From an uncultured Bacteroidales bacterium (GTDB lineage: Bacteria > Bacteroidota > Bacteroidia > Bacteroidales > Paludibacteraceae), in assembly GCA_902766045.1 (NCBI GenBank), contig CACXCA010000002.1:62001-126000 (forward strand): DNA of 64,000 nucleotides, written 5' to 3'. A program made the position numbers and the translations under genes. The notes under the pieces were generated by a model, which was given only the letters and a program-made list of their open reading frames with translations, was not told the DNA's origin and made no database searches. Every line of letters starts with the position of its first letter. Positions within the stretch are counted from its first letter, which is position 1. Shown here piece by piece: positions 1-9,400 of this stretch.

Positions 1-534
1 GATTGGGAAATGATAAAGAAAAAGTTATCCATATTAGACACCTTGGAGATGACGGAATGGAAGAAGTGCCTCCTCCCTATTATCGACCAGTTCATCTCCG
101 CATCCAAAGGAAAGGCGAAAAAGTCGTTTTGGGCGAATATCTATAAAGACAAAACATCATATGGTACATATGCCATTACAGGCTGGATTCACCAACTCTT
201 CCCATACATCACGAACAGGAATGATTCAACAACAGATTTACCGGATTGGGGAATTTCGGTAGATGGAATAACATATCAACCCAATCCTTTCCTCAACAAG
301 AAAGTTACATCCAGCGACAACCTAACTTCTAATCATTTCCCCAGCAGCATATTAAAGGTGCCTTTCGTTTGGCATAACCACTACGAAGAAAGAACCGACT
401 CGTTGTATCTCTGGAGCGGAATCTGGGGTGCAAAACAGTATGGCGACAAAACCTTGGAACCTTTCATCTCTTGGGTTTTGACCAAAGGGGAATATAAAAA
501 GGGGAATTATCCTGTCGATGACGATGAAGAATAA
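1..534 (+). CDS. DUF4419-like protein, C-terminal part (cut by window start)
   Basis: The frame is open from the first base (codons for D-W-E precede the first ATG at 10), so this is the 3' part of a gene that begins upstream. About 177 residues are visible. They contain an aromatic-rich stretch with GWIHQLFPYI and later SSILKVPFVWHN, followed by a tryptophan-rich region and an acidic end (DDDEE). This pattern reminds me of the C-terminal half of DUF4419 proteins, a family of unknown function found in bacteria and fungi. The assignment is by memory of the family pattern and is moderate. No signal peptide or membrane segment is visible in this part. A palindromic repeat lies 40 bases after the stop. 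Confidence 0.55.
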   Translation, partial: DWEMIKKKLSILDTLEMTEWKKCLLPIIDQFISASKGKAKKSFWANIYKDKTSYGTYAITGWIHQLFPYITNRNDSTTDLPDWGISVDGITYQPNPFLNKKVTSSDNLTSNHFPSSILKVPFVWHNHYEERTDSLYLWSGIWGAKQYGDKTLEPFISWVLTKGEYKKGNYPVDDDEE

Positions 535-573
535 TCTTTGGCCTCTTGCCGTTTCTCGGTCATTCACCGCACC

Positions 574-601
574 GTAGAGACGCAATGCATTGCGTCTCTA
601 C
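574..601. repeat. Palindromic repeat copy 1 (TAGAGACGC arms, AATGCATT centre)
   Basis: Perfect 28-base palindrome: left arm GTAGAGACGCAATG and its reverse complement, with no loop. It is preceded by CGCACC and followed by AAT. It sits between the DUF4419-like gene and the next membrane-protein gene. It is one of six related elements in this window. Confidence 0.95.
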
Positions 602-620
602 AATCAAAAACACCCTCCGT

Positions 621-1127
621 ATGATATCGCTCGAATTCTGGAAATATTTAAAATGCATGACCCTTATTTGCGTTTTCCTGCAAATCGGTGGTCTTATCGG
701 TGCTGTTTGTACTCAATTATTAGATTCAATAATTGAATCTAATAATGCAATTATTGCCTCTGTCCTCTTTATAGTTACTGCATTGTCTCCTTTTTCCCTG
801 TGGTACTACCGCCACACAAACGATGATCATCCTCTTTTGAGAGCCATCTTATTGGTTCTCTTTTCCACCATTTTAGGCATTGCTATTATGTTTCTTCTGC
901 TGTATTTCATACTGGAGGGTATCGTCTATGTTTTTATGGGCTCTTCTACCGTTGTTGATACTATTGCTGGCATGTCGCTCATTGCTTCCCCATTCATATT
1001 GCTTTTATCCCTGCTATATACATCCTCGACGGTAGAGGGAACAATGGGTTCTCGTATGTGCCTCCTATTTTGGATATTACTGGCTGTCAGCCTGTTTTTT
1101 TTACCGTTGGTCGGATTGTTGTTATGA
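621..1127 (+). CDS. Small multi-pass membrane protein, unknown function
   Basis: I chose the ATG at 621 (168 residues). An upstream in-frame ATG at 546 would force translation through the palindromic repeat at 574-601, giving an N-terminus that looks non-coding. The protein is almost entirely hydrophobic, with about four likely membrane helices (starting near residues 10, 45, 75 and 110) and no soluble domain. A short motif, DDHPLLRAILLVLFS, parallels KDNHPRLKACLLFLIS in the next gene, so the two look like distant tandem paralogues. Family not recognised. It is bounded on both sides by palindromic repeats. Confidence 0.6.
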   Translation: MISLEFWKYLKCMTLICVFLQIGGLIGAVCTQLLDSIIESNNAIIASVLFIVTALSPFSLWYYRHTNDDHPLLRAILLVLFSTILGIAIMFLLLYFILEGIVYVFMGSSTVVDTIAGMSLIASPFILLLSLLYTSSTVEGTMGSRMCLLFWILLAVSLFFLPLVGLLL

Positions 1128-1156
1128 ATCTGGTTAAATAAGGTCGGACTCGCACC

Positions 1157-1184
1157 GTAGAGACGCAATGCATTGCGTCTCTAC
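1157..1184. repeat. Palindromic repeat copy 2
   Basis: Same perfect 28-base palindrome as at 574-601, again preceded by CGCACC and followed by AAT. The downstream flank (CCCACAATCAAAT) resembles the flank after the expanded array near 3000. Confidence 0.95.
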
Positions 1185-1249
1185 AATGCCCACAATCAAA
1201 TGATCACATCTAATAACGCATCTATATCCATATAAAACAAATTAAATAT

Positions 1250-1257
1250 TATATTTG
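1250..1257 (+). promoter_or_regulatory. Bacteroidota -7 box for the 1287 gene
   Basis: TATATTTG, an exact match to the Bacteroidota -7 consensus TAnnTTTG, 29 bases before the ATG at 1287. It supports ATG 1287 over the TTG at 1269, which would leave almost no leader. The -33 element is not obvious. Confidence 0.6.
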
Positions 1258-1286
1258 CAATTAACAAATTGAGCAAAAACAATCGT

Positions 1287-2156
1287 ATGAAATCACACAA
1301 ATTTTGGCATTATCTAATCATTGCTGTCATTCTAAATCTAATTTATGTGGCTGTAGATTCTTTTGCCTCAATCTATGGATTAAGTAGGCTATATTTTTAT
1401 TTTCATACTTTCGCTCCTGATGTTCTCATATTACTTATGATACTACTTGCCATAAGGTATGCCAAGAAAACGAAAGACAATCATCCTCGCTTAAAAGCTT
1501 GCTTATTGTTCTTGATTTCCTCTGTCATGACTTTTTTCCTAAAGGGGAAATTATATTCCATCACGTTAGCTATCTCTTCACTTTTCTCAATGTATCATAG
1601 TAATGATGAGATATATCCTTACCTTATTAACGTAAGTATATGTGATATTCAAGCATTGAATCGTTTTCAACAGCAAGAACCCTCAGAAAGAGACCGCGCA
1701 TCATTCTGCAGTTGGGCAAAAATCGGTAAAATTGATTCGAAAGACATAGAAACCCTCTCCTATTCTGATTCCATGCTCTCTGTTCTATGGACAATAGATA
1801 AAAATGGGATTGTGATGTCTGGAGAGAATAAAACAACGGGGGTATTAACAATAGATAGTTTGGAAATCATCAGTCCCGACTATTTTGGCATGACACATGA
1901 TGATGATGATATGTATATCTTTCCTACAATAATCCATGCACAGGATAGCTTAATAACGACAAATGGCATTTCTCAATTCAATAAAACGTTAACAAGTAAC
2001 ATCGAATTTCTGAACTCATTCCCTCCTGAATACAAATCTCTTGTCATAAATTTTACCATTATAACCGAAAATGATAAAATCAGATACAGTTTTAATTTCA
2101 GATTTTACAATCGATGGAAAGGAGATAAAGAGAAATGTTTTTGGGTAAAAGAATGA
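1287..2156 (+). CDS. Membrane-anchored protein, unknown function
   Basis: 289 residues from ATG 1287. An in-frame TTG at 1269 is possible but lies very close to the predicted transcription start. The first ~105 residues hold about three hydrophobic segments. The rest (about 110-289) is a soluble, probably extracytoplasmic domain rich in Asp, Ser and Ile. I do not recognise the domain. The membrane part shares the pattern NHPxLKAxLLFLIS with the preceding gene. A further membrane-protein gene follows 33 bases downstream, so 1287-2882 is probably one transcript. Confidence 0.7.
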   Translation: MKSHKFWHYLIIAVILNLIYVAVDSFASIYGLSRLYFYFHTFAPDVLILLMILLAIRYAKKTKDNHPRLKACLLFLISSVMTFFLKGKLYSITLAISSLFSMYHSNDEIYPYLINVSICDIQALNRFQQQEPSERDRASFCSWAKIGKIDSKDIETLSYSDSMLSVLWTIDKNGIVMSGENKTTGVLTIDSLEIISPDYFGMTHDDDDMYIFPTIIHAQDSLITTNGISQFNKTLTSNIEFLNSFPPEYKSLVINFTIITENDKIRYSFNFRFYNRWKGDKEKCFWVKE

Positions 2157-2189
2157 ATATAGGTAACAATCAATATAATTTGAAACAGC

Positions 2190-2882
2190 ATGGAATTTAT
2201 CGTAAATATTTTTTTAATTCTGATTATCTCTTTTTTTATTGTAGTCGTATTCATTCTGCCATTAATATGTGTAATAGTTACAATATTAACATTGATATTC
2301 TCCGAGAAGAGTCATCTTTTGCGCAATCTCATAACAACCAATGTTACAGCTATCGTTTTTTTGTTCTCCTTTTCTATATTCGCAACTTTTAGCATTCTGT
2401 TTGGTGAGAAAAAGAGTCTCGATTCTGGTTATGGCGACTGCCGATACATACAAATAACTCCACAATGTAAAATCATCTCTATCGACAATATGCCATTTTA
2501 TATTGAGGGAAAACATAATATAAATAAGATAGATAGCATTGCAGAAGCGGATAGTCTTTTATTTGGGCTCTCCAGGGATCGTTATTTTTGTCTCTCACTA
2601 AAAAACGATTCTCTCCAATATGATTCTGTTTTTTCAAATTTGAATTTACCCGCCTCCTGTACACAAGAAGATCTGATGGATGCAGATAGTTATTATCATA
2701 ATAAATACAAACAAAATTCACGTTCTATTTGGGAAATAATAAAGGTTCCTCTTTTATTAGCTATCGTAATAACATTCATTTTATCATTCATTTTGAAAAC
2801 AATCATTGATTGGTTAGAAAAGATTATACGGTCTTTGATTGAACGGATCAAAGAACGGAAAAGGGAACAATTAAATATCTGA
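2190..2882 (+). CDS. Membrane protein with central soluble domain, unknown function
   Basis: 230 residues. Two or three N-terminal hydrophobic segments (about residues 3-35 and 45-72) are followed by a soluble stretch (about 75-185), one more hydrophobic segment (about 187-208) and a basic amphipathic tail rich in Lys, Arg and Glu (IERIKERKREQ). No known family recognised. It lies 33 bases after the preceding membrane-protein gene and probably shares its transcript. It ends directly before the palindromic repeat and arm-expansion array at 2899-3000. Confidence 0.7.
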   Translation: MEFIVNIFLILIISFFIVVVFILPLICVIVTILTLIFSEKSHLLRNLITTNVTAIVFLFSFSIFATFSILFGEKKSLDSGYGDCRYIQITPQCKIISIDNMPFYIEGKHNINKIDSIAEADSLLFGLSRDRYFCLSLKNDSLQYDSVFSNLNLPASCTQEDLMDADSYYHNKYKQNSRSIWEIIKVPLLLAIVITFILSFILKTIIDWLEKIIRSLIERIKERKREQLNI

Positions 2883-2898
2883 TGGTCAGACACGCACC

Positions 2899-3000
2899 GT
2901 AGAGACGCACGGCCGTGCGTCTCTAACAATGAAATCCCGTGCGTCTCTAACAATGAAATGCCATACGTTCTAACAATGAAATACCGTGCGTTCTAACAAC
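2899..3000. repeat. Palindromic repeat copy 3 with tandemly expanded right arm
   Basis: A near-perfect 28-base palindrome (2899-2926, centre ACGGCCGT) is followed by degenerate tandem copies of its right arm plus a spacer. Each unit is a form of CCGTGCGTCTCTAA followed by CAATGAAAT. Units are approximately 2912-2935, 2936-2959, 2960-2982 and 2983-3000 (the last lacks the spacer). Only one arm has multiplied. Confidence 0.9.
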
Positions 3001-3033
3001 ATCCACAATCAAATACATTGCAAGGCGCATTGT

Positions 3034-3059
3034 TAGAGACGCAATGCATTGCGTCTCTA
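3034..3059. repeat. Palindromic repeat copy 4
   Basis: A 26-base core palindrome, TAGAGACGCAATG plus its reverse complement, followed by C-AATGAAATG. That tail is the same spacer seen in the array at 2912-2982. Confidence 0.95.
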
Positions 3060-3074
3060 CAATGAAATGCATTA

Positions 3075-3109
3075 AAAACGGGAAAGCAACATGATGTTAC
3101 CTTCCCGTT
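3075..3109 (-). terminator. Rho-independent terminator of the AsmA-family gene
   Basis: Read on the minus strand: an arm AACGGGAA, an internal loop that can itself pair partly, then TTCCCGTT running into a T-run. It lies about 20 bases after the stop of the 3131-5971 gene. Confidence 0.75.
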
Positions 3110-3130
3110 CTTGTATCAATTAAATTGATT

Positions 3131-5971
3131 TTACTTATCTACTACTTTCGTTTCTGATGCCTTTTTTATCATGGCATCACCTTTCGTTTCTGCATCTGTA
3201 ATCATCTTATTACCATTTGCTTCTGCATCTGCAATAATTTTATTGGCTTGTGTTTTCGCTTTCGCAATCAGAGCATCACCCGATTTCTTAGCAGCAGCCT
3301 TAGCCAACCCATTTGTAGCCTTAGCTTGCAATGCTGCTGATTGTGCTTCAGCATCTGCAATAACCTTATCTGCCGATGTCTTAGCTGCTGCCACCATCTT
3401 TTCTTTCGATGCTTTAGCCGCAGCCACCATCTTCTCTTTTTGTGCAGTAGCCTCTGCAATGGCTTTTTGTTTTGCTTCATCCACTACTTCTGTCACCTTC
3501 TCCTTTAGTTGCTCCACCATCGAAGCAATACTGAATGTGAACTTAGGATCACTAAAGGTTCCTCCAATCTTTAAATCAAAGGCCATATCCACCGCATTAG
3601 AAACGCTTTTCGGCATCTTAATTGTAGATACATAATCCAATGTCTTATCCAATCCAGATGAACCGGAGAAATTCAATATAGCCGTAGATACTTTAGTTTC
3701 AAACGGATCTGCATATAAACGTCCATCTTTAATAGCAAAGCTGATTGAAACATCCTTTAACTTAGGATCATTCAAGGCAGACAACTTCACCTTATCAGCG
3801 ATTGCATTAAACACCTTGGCATTTTTCAATGCCACCTCTTTCGTCATGAATTTTCCTTTTGCATTGATTGTATTCATGACAGGAGAAAGTGTAGCATCCA
3901 TCTTCGAAGCGAAATCCATGTTCATTGAGAATTTACCCTCTGCATCGGATAACAATGGAACCATCTTTTTAGCCGTTCTTACTTTAGAGAAAACCTCATT
4001 GATGTTCATGTTTTTCACATTCAAATTAACATCCACATTAGGGTTTAACGTATCTTTCGTATCGTATTTTCCAGCTACATTCACTGAACCACCCATGGTG
4101 TTAGCTGATAAAGACTTTATTTGAGCCACAGCATCTTTCACATACAAATCACCCTTCATGGATTGAATGTTGATCGCACCATATTTCAGTTGATCAACCG
4201 CCAAGTTAACTGCGAAATCAAGATTAGCAGGAACAGCAACCGAAGAAGACTCATCTGCTGGTTCTTCAGAGTCAACATCCTCTGATGCACCTAACAACTC
4301 ATTCGTATCAAGCAACTTAGATTTTATATTCATGTTTCCTTTAAGGGTTTCGCCACGCATCACATACTGAATGAAATTCTGAACTTTTCCAGACAAAGCT
4401 AAATCACTACCGCCCAATGCTATATCAGCATTCATGTTTACACACTGAGACGTAAACCCAAGGTCTGCTTCATTAATCTTCACATCATAATCCAATGAAG
4501 GGGTTTTCAACACAAACTCATTCATTTTCAAATCACCATCGATGGCAAACAAATCATATCTTTCGTTATCTACATACGACATCTTTCCGTTCGCTTTTAA
4601 TGCAGCGGTTAAGATACCTTTCAAATCCAAGTCTTCTAAATGAATAACATCTTTGATAGTTCCAAGGTTGATCACTCCATTAGCTGAAACCGAGAAATCA
4701 GGATCAGACACAGGCGTCTTAACATCCAATGTCATCGCAAAAGGATTACCTGCCATTGTAAAATTAAACTTAGAAACATTCACCTCTGTCGAGTCTGTTG
4801 CACCACCAGGATTTGTCACCTTAGCATCTATATTGATCTGATTCATAGAACTTGGCAGGTCAGGATACTTGAACATCGCATCCGTAATCTTTAAATCTGC
4901 GTCAATCATCGGTAAAGTATCACCTTGCATGATTCCTTTTGCTACAGCATTCAACGAAACAGCCCCTGAAGTTTGGATTGATTCAAACTCCTTGCTATAG
5001 ATGGCAGGTATCAATGACAAGATCTGCTTAAAGTCTATCGCCGGAGTCTTCAACTTTATATCCATATTCGTAGTTAGCGAATCAATTATCTGAACAAACC
5101 CTTCAAAATTTGCTTGTATTTCATTTAATTTCAAATAGTTATCAGCAAACACAAACTTACTGCTATCCAAATCTGCTTCCATATCGATATCAGCATTCAA
5201 CACCGCCTTATTCAAATAAGGAACACCTGCCATCGTAACAGAGAGTGAATCTACACCCAATAGCAACTTCAATTTTGAGATTCTATCACTCACCTTACCA
5301 TTAAAGTCTAAATTCACATTATCTAAAACAGCTTTTGTGCCAGACGTTGTATTGTCTTCATATACAATCTTGTCTATAATAAGTTTCAGTTCCTTTATAT
5401 CAGCCAAGGTCTCAATATCAAGAGCCAAATCACCTTTCAGATTTAAATCCACATTTTCAACTGCGGCCGACATGCTATCAGGAATGCTGGCATACGTGAC
5501 TTTTAAATCTTCAACTTTAAACTTCTTCAGATTCAATTTCAAAGGTGCACTCTCCTCTTCTTCCATCACCTCAAGAGAATCCTCCACCACTATATCCCAA
5601 TTGGCTATGCTATCAGCATTTACTATTGCATTTATAGTCGGACGGACCAATTCAATCTTAGATATTTTGTAAGAGTCTTTAAACAAGCTGGTCAGATTAA
5701 CTACCGCATTCAATTTTTCCACATCCAACAATGTGTCATTAGCAAAGGAATCCACACCAACCAACCCGAAATCTTTTAATGTAATCGTAGCATTAGGAAA
5801 ATTGGAGAAAAAACCTAGAGAGAAATCTCCAATATACAATTGAGCTTTCAAAAGAGAACTGGTCTCCGTCTCAATTACCTCTTTAACTTTATCCTTAAAA
5901 AAATAAGGAAGGACAAACAACACACCCAAAAACAAAAGGAGCACTACTCCCAAAATCTTTATAACTTTCAT
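3131..5971 (-). CDS. AsmA-family envelope protein with Ala/Lys-rich repeat tail
   Basis: 946 residues from an ATG preceded by a -7 box at 6006-6013. Residues 1-24 form a single signal-anchor helix. The next ~790 residues are the long beta-rich body typical of AsmA-family proteins, with the N-terminal pattern IGDFSLGFFSNFPNATITLKD and later repeated strands. AsmA-like proteins are inner-membrane-anchored periplasmic proteins linked to outer-membrane lipid homeostasis and are thought to act as bridge-like lipid carriers. The last ~130 residues are unusual: an Ala/Lys/Glu-rich helical tail built on AKASKEKMVAAAK and IADAEANGNK units, predicted as a long charged helix or coiled coil. It is a stand-alone gene with its own terminator, divergent from nifJ. 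Confidence 0.88.
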   Translation of the reverse strand: MKVIKILGVVLLLFLGVLFVLPYFFKDKVKEVIETETSSLLKAQLYIGDFSLGFFSNFPNATITLKDFGLVGVDSFANDTLLDVEKLNAVVNLTSLFKDSYKISKIELVRPTINAIVNADSIANWDIVVEDSLEVMEEEESAPLKLNLKKFKVEDLKVTYASIPDSMSAAVENVDLNLKGDLALDIETLADIKELKLIIDKIVYEDNTTSGTKAVLDNVNLDFNGKVSDRISKLKLLLGVDSLSVTMAGVPYLNKAVLNADIDMEADLDSSKFVFADNYLKLNEIQANFEGFVQIIDSLTTNMDIKLKTPAIDFKQILSLIPAIYSKEFESIQTSGAVSLNAVAKGIMQGDTLPMIDADLKITDAMFKYPDLPSSMNQINIDAKVTNPGGATDSTEVNVSKFNFTMAGNPFAMTLDVKTPVSDPDFSVSANGVINLGTIKDVIHLEDLDLKGILTAALKANGKMSYVDNERYDLFAIDGDLKMNEFVLKTPSLDYDVKINEADLGFTSQCVNMNADIALGGSDLALSGKVQNFIQYVMRGETLKGNMNIKSKLLDTNELLGASEDVDSEEPADESSSVAVPANLDFAVNLAVDQLKYGAINIQSMKGDLYVKDAVAQIKSLSANTMGGSVNVAGKYDTKDTLNPNVDVNLNVKNMNINEVFSKVRTAKKMVPLLSDAEGKFSMNMDFASKMDATLSPVMNTINAKGKFMTKEVALKNAKVFNAIADKVKLSALNDPKLKDVSISFAIKDGRLYADPFETKVSTAILNFSGSSGLDKTLDYVSTIKMPKSVSNAVDMAFDLKIGGTFSDPKFTFSIASMVEQLKEKVTEVVDEAKQKAIAEATAQKEKMVAAAKASKEKMVAAAKTSADKVIADAEAQSAALQAKATNGLAKAAAKKSGDALIAKAKTQANKIIADAEANGNKMITDAETKGDAMIKKASETKVVDK

Positions 5972-6005
5972 AAGAATTCGTTTTTTTGTTATAATTATAA
6001 CGTTA

Positions 6006-6013
6006 CAAAAATA
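6006..6013 (-). promoter_or_regulatory. -7 box of the AsmA-family gene
   Basis: Reads TATTTTTG on the minus strand (TAnnTTTG consensus), 34 bases before the ATG at 5971. Confidence 0.5.
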
Positions 6014-6367
6014 TGAAAATCAAGGTAAAAAAAAGATTTCCAACTTAAAAATTGAACGACAAACGTTATTATTCGTTAAATTATATTCAAATATCTAACA
6101 ATCAAACATTTATAAATAACGAATGTTATATATTTAATCTATATTACACACTATTCGTAGATAATAACCTTATTTTTTATGACAAATTATTAAATTACAC
6201 AATACAAACTCAACAAATTTCAAAAGTGCAATTCAGAAAAAATAAATCTAGCGAATAATTGACGACAAAAATAGGAGAAGAACAAAGTCCCCAAAGTAAT
6301 GTCATAATAAATTCTAAAAATAAATAGTGAAACAAGCAAAAAGCATGTTGAGTTTTATTTTTTTTTT

Positions 6368-6375
6368 TAAATTTG
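6368..6375 (+). promoter_or_regulatory. Promoter of nifJ
   Basis: TAAATTTG matches the -7 consensus TAnnTTTG. A TTG at 6348-6350 lies 17 bases upstream, close to the usual -33 spacing. A T-run fills the spacer. Confidence 0.65.
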
Positions 6376-6453
6376 CAGTTTGTTGGAGGAGATTAGATTT
6401 TCTCAACAACAAGTATAGTTGAAAAATTTTTTATTGTTCAATATTATAATATT

Positions 6454-9400
6454 ATGGCTAAAGAAAAAAAATTCATCACTTGTGATGGTAATGAGGCTGC
6501 TGCACATATTTCATATATGTTCAGCGAATGTGCCTGCATCTACCCTATCACTCCATCTTCAACGATGGCGGAGCACGTAGATGAGTGGGCCGCTCAAGGT
6601 CGCAAGAACATCTTCGGCGAGACAGTATCTGTAACAGAAATGCAATCAGAGGCAGGTGCCGCTGGTGCAGTTCACGGTGCAATCCAAGCAGGTGCGTTGA
6701 CATCAACTTACACAGCTTCTCAAGGTCTGTTGTTGATGATCCCTAACATGTACAAAATCGCTGCTGAGAAGATGCCTGCTGTATTCCATGTTTCAGCTCG
6801 TACAATCGCTTCTCACTCTCTTTGTATCTTCGGAGATCATCAAGACGTTTATGCTTGTCGTCAGACTGGTTTCGCTATGTTGGCAGAAGGTTCAGTACAA
6901 GAGGTTATGGACTTGGCAGGTGTAGCTCACTTGTCAACCATCAAATCACAAGTTCCTTTCTTGAACTTCTTCGACGGATTCCGTACTTCTCACGAAATCC
7001 AGAAAATCGAGAAGTTGGACAACGAAGATTTGGCTGGCTTGATCGATCAAGAGAAATTAGCTGAATTCCGTTCAAGAGCTTTGAATCCAAATAAGCCTGT
7101 TATGCGCGGTATGGCAGAGAACCCAGATACGTTCTTCACACACCGTGAGTCTTGCAACACCATGTATAATAATGTACCTGAAATCGTAGAAAACTACATG
7201 AAGGAGATTTCTAAGATCACAGGACGTAACTATGGTTTGTTTGATTATTATGGAGCTAAAGATGCTGACCGTGTCATCATCGCAATGGGTTCTGTTACTG
7301 AGTGTATCCGCGAAGTGATCGACTTCTTGGCTGCTAAGGGCGAGAAAGTTGGTTTGGTAGCAGTTCACTTGTTCCGCCCATTCTCAACTAAGCATTTGCT
7401 TGCTGCAGTTCCTAAGTCTGCAAAAGTTATCACTGTATTAGATAGAACTAAAGAGCCAGGTGCAAACGGTGATCCTTTGTATTTGGACGTTCGCGAAGCA
7501 TTCTTCGATGTAAAAGATGCTCCTAAAGTAATCGGTGGTCGTTACGGATTAGGTTCTAACGATACTACTCCAGCTCAGATCATCTCTGTTTACGAGAATA
7601 TGGCTATGAAAGAGCCTAAGAACCACTTCACTATCGGTATCGTGGATGACGTTACCTTCACTTCTCTTCCTAAGAAAGAGGAAGTAGCTGTAGGTGGTGC
7701 AGGTATGTTCGAGGCTAAGTTCTATGGTTTGGGTGCTGATGGTACTGTAGGTGCTAACAAGAACTCTGTTAAGATCATCGGTGACAACACTAACAAGCAC
7801 TGTCAAGCATACTTCTCTTACGACTCTAAGAAGTCTGGTGGTTTCACTTGCTCTCACTTGCGTTTCGGTGACTCCCCTATCCGTTCTACATACTTGGTGA
7901 ACACTCCTAACTTCGTTGCATGTCACGTTCAAGCTTACTTGCACATGTACGATGTGACTCGTGGTTTGCAGAAGAACGGTACTTTCCTTTTGAACACTAT
8001 CTGGGAAGGTGAAGAGTTGGCTAAGAATTTGCCTAACAAGGTAAAAGCTTACTTCGCTAAGAATAATATTAAGGTATATTACATCAACGCAACTAAGATT
8101 GCTCAAGAAATTGGTTTGGGTAACCGTACCAATACTATCCTTCAATCTGCATTCTTCCGTATCACAGGCGTTATCCCTGTAGAGTTGGCTGTTGAACAAA
8201 TGAAGAAATTCATCGTTAAGTCTTACGGTAAGAAAGGTGAAGATGTTGTAAACAAGAACTATGCTGCTGTTGATCGTGGTGGCGAATACAAAGAATTAGC
8301 TATTGATCCAGCTTGGGCTAAATTAGGTGAAGATAAAGCTAAAGCTAACAACGATCCTGAATTCATCAATAAGATCGTTCGTCCTATCAATGCACAAAAC
8401 GGTGACTTGTTGCCAGTTTCTGCATTCAAGGGCATCGAAGATGGTGAATGGCCTGCTGGTACAGCTGCTTACGAGAAACGTGGTGTATCTGCATTCGTTC
8501 CTCAATGGAATGCTGCTGACTGTGTACAATGTAACAACTGTGCATTTGTTTGTCCTCACGCATGTATCCGTCCAATCGTTATGACTGACGATGAGGCTAA
8601 GGGTATGAACGGCGATATGATCGAGATGAAGGCTCCTGCTGCTATGAAGGGCATGAAGTTCCGTATGCAAGTAGGCGTTTTGGATTGCTTGGGCTGCGGC
8701 AACTGTGTTGACGTATGTTTGGGTAACAACCCAGAGAAGGGCAAACAAGCTCTTAAGATGGTTGCATTCGATCCAGAATCTCAAGCTACAGCTACAGAGG
8801 CTGCTAACTGGGATTACGCTGTTAAGAAGGTATCTAGCAAGCAACACTTGGTTGACATCACTGCTAACCCTAAGAACTCTCAGTTCGCTACTCCATTGTT
8901 CGAGTTCTCCGGAGCTTGTTCAGGTTGTGGTGAGACTCCATACGTAAAATTGATTTCTCAATTGTTTGGTAACCGTGAGATCGTAGCAAACGCAACTGGA
9001 TGTTCTTCTATCTACTCTGGTTCTATCCCATCCACTCCTTATACAACTAACGAGAAGGGTCAAGGTCCAGCATGGGCTAACTCTTTGTTCGAGGACTTCT
9101 GCGAGTTCGGTTTGGGTATGGAATTGGCTAACGAGAAGATGCGTGAGCGTATCGTTAAGATCATGACTGAGGCTATCGCTGCTGACTGCACTCCTGCTGA
9201 GGCTAAGGAATTGTTCCAAGCATGGTTGGATAACAGAAACGACGCTGCTAAGTCTCAAGAAATCACAGAGAAGATCATTCCTGTCGTAGAAGCAGGTAAG
9301 AGCAAGTGCAACCACTGCAAGCAATTGGCAGAGTTGACTGGCTATATGATCAAACGTTCACAATGGATCATCGGTGGTGACGGTGCATCATACGATATCG

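Larger units (their letters stand above)
5972..6453. other. Divergent intergenic region, AsmA gene / nifJ
   Basis: 482 bases, very AT-rich. It carries a minus-strand -7 box at 6006-6013 for the AsmA gene and a plus-strand -7 box at 6368-6375 for nifJ. The nifJ leader is about 75 bases long, consistent with post-transcriptional control or a stability leader, but I see no clear riboswitch fold. A 68-codon frame at 6052-6258 has Asn/Ile/Tyr-rich composition expected of random AT-rich DNA, so I do not call it. Confidence 0.7.

Noticed and set aside
2899-3059. Possible small CRISPR array
   Set aside because: The repeats are palindrome arms with a constant spacer (CAATGAAAT), not unique spacers, and no cas genes are present.
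621-3059. Insertion sequence or transposon bounded by the palindromes
   Set aside because: No transposase, no terminal inverted repeats beyond the palindromes themselves, and no target-site duplication that I can see.
3171-3635. 154-codon plus-strand frame opposite the AsmA tail
   Set aside because: Mirror of the Ala/Lys-rich repeats; it reads as an artificial Ala/Ser/Phe-rich hydrophobic protein.
6052-6258. 68-codon plus-strand frame upstream of nifJ
   Set aside because: Asn/Ile/Tyr-rich composition of random AT-rich DNA, no ribosome-binding context, and it lies in the divergent promoter region.
7549-9324. Long minus-strand frames inside nifJ
   Set aside because: They arise from the restricted codon use of nifJ; the encoded sequences are low quality (Ser/Leu/Val/Arg runs) and overlap a certain gene.
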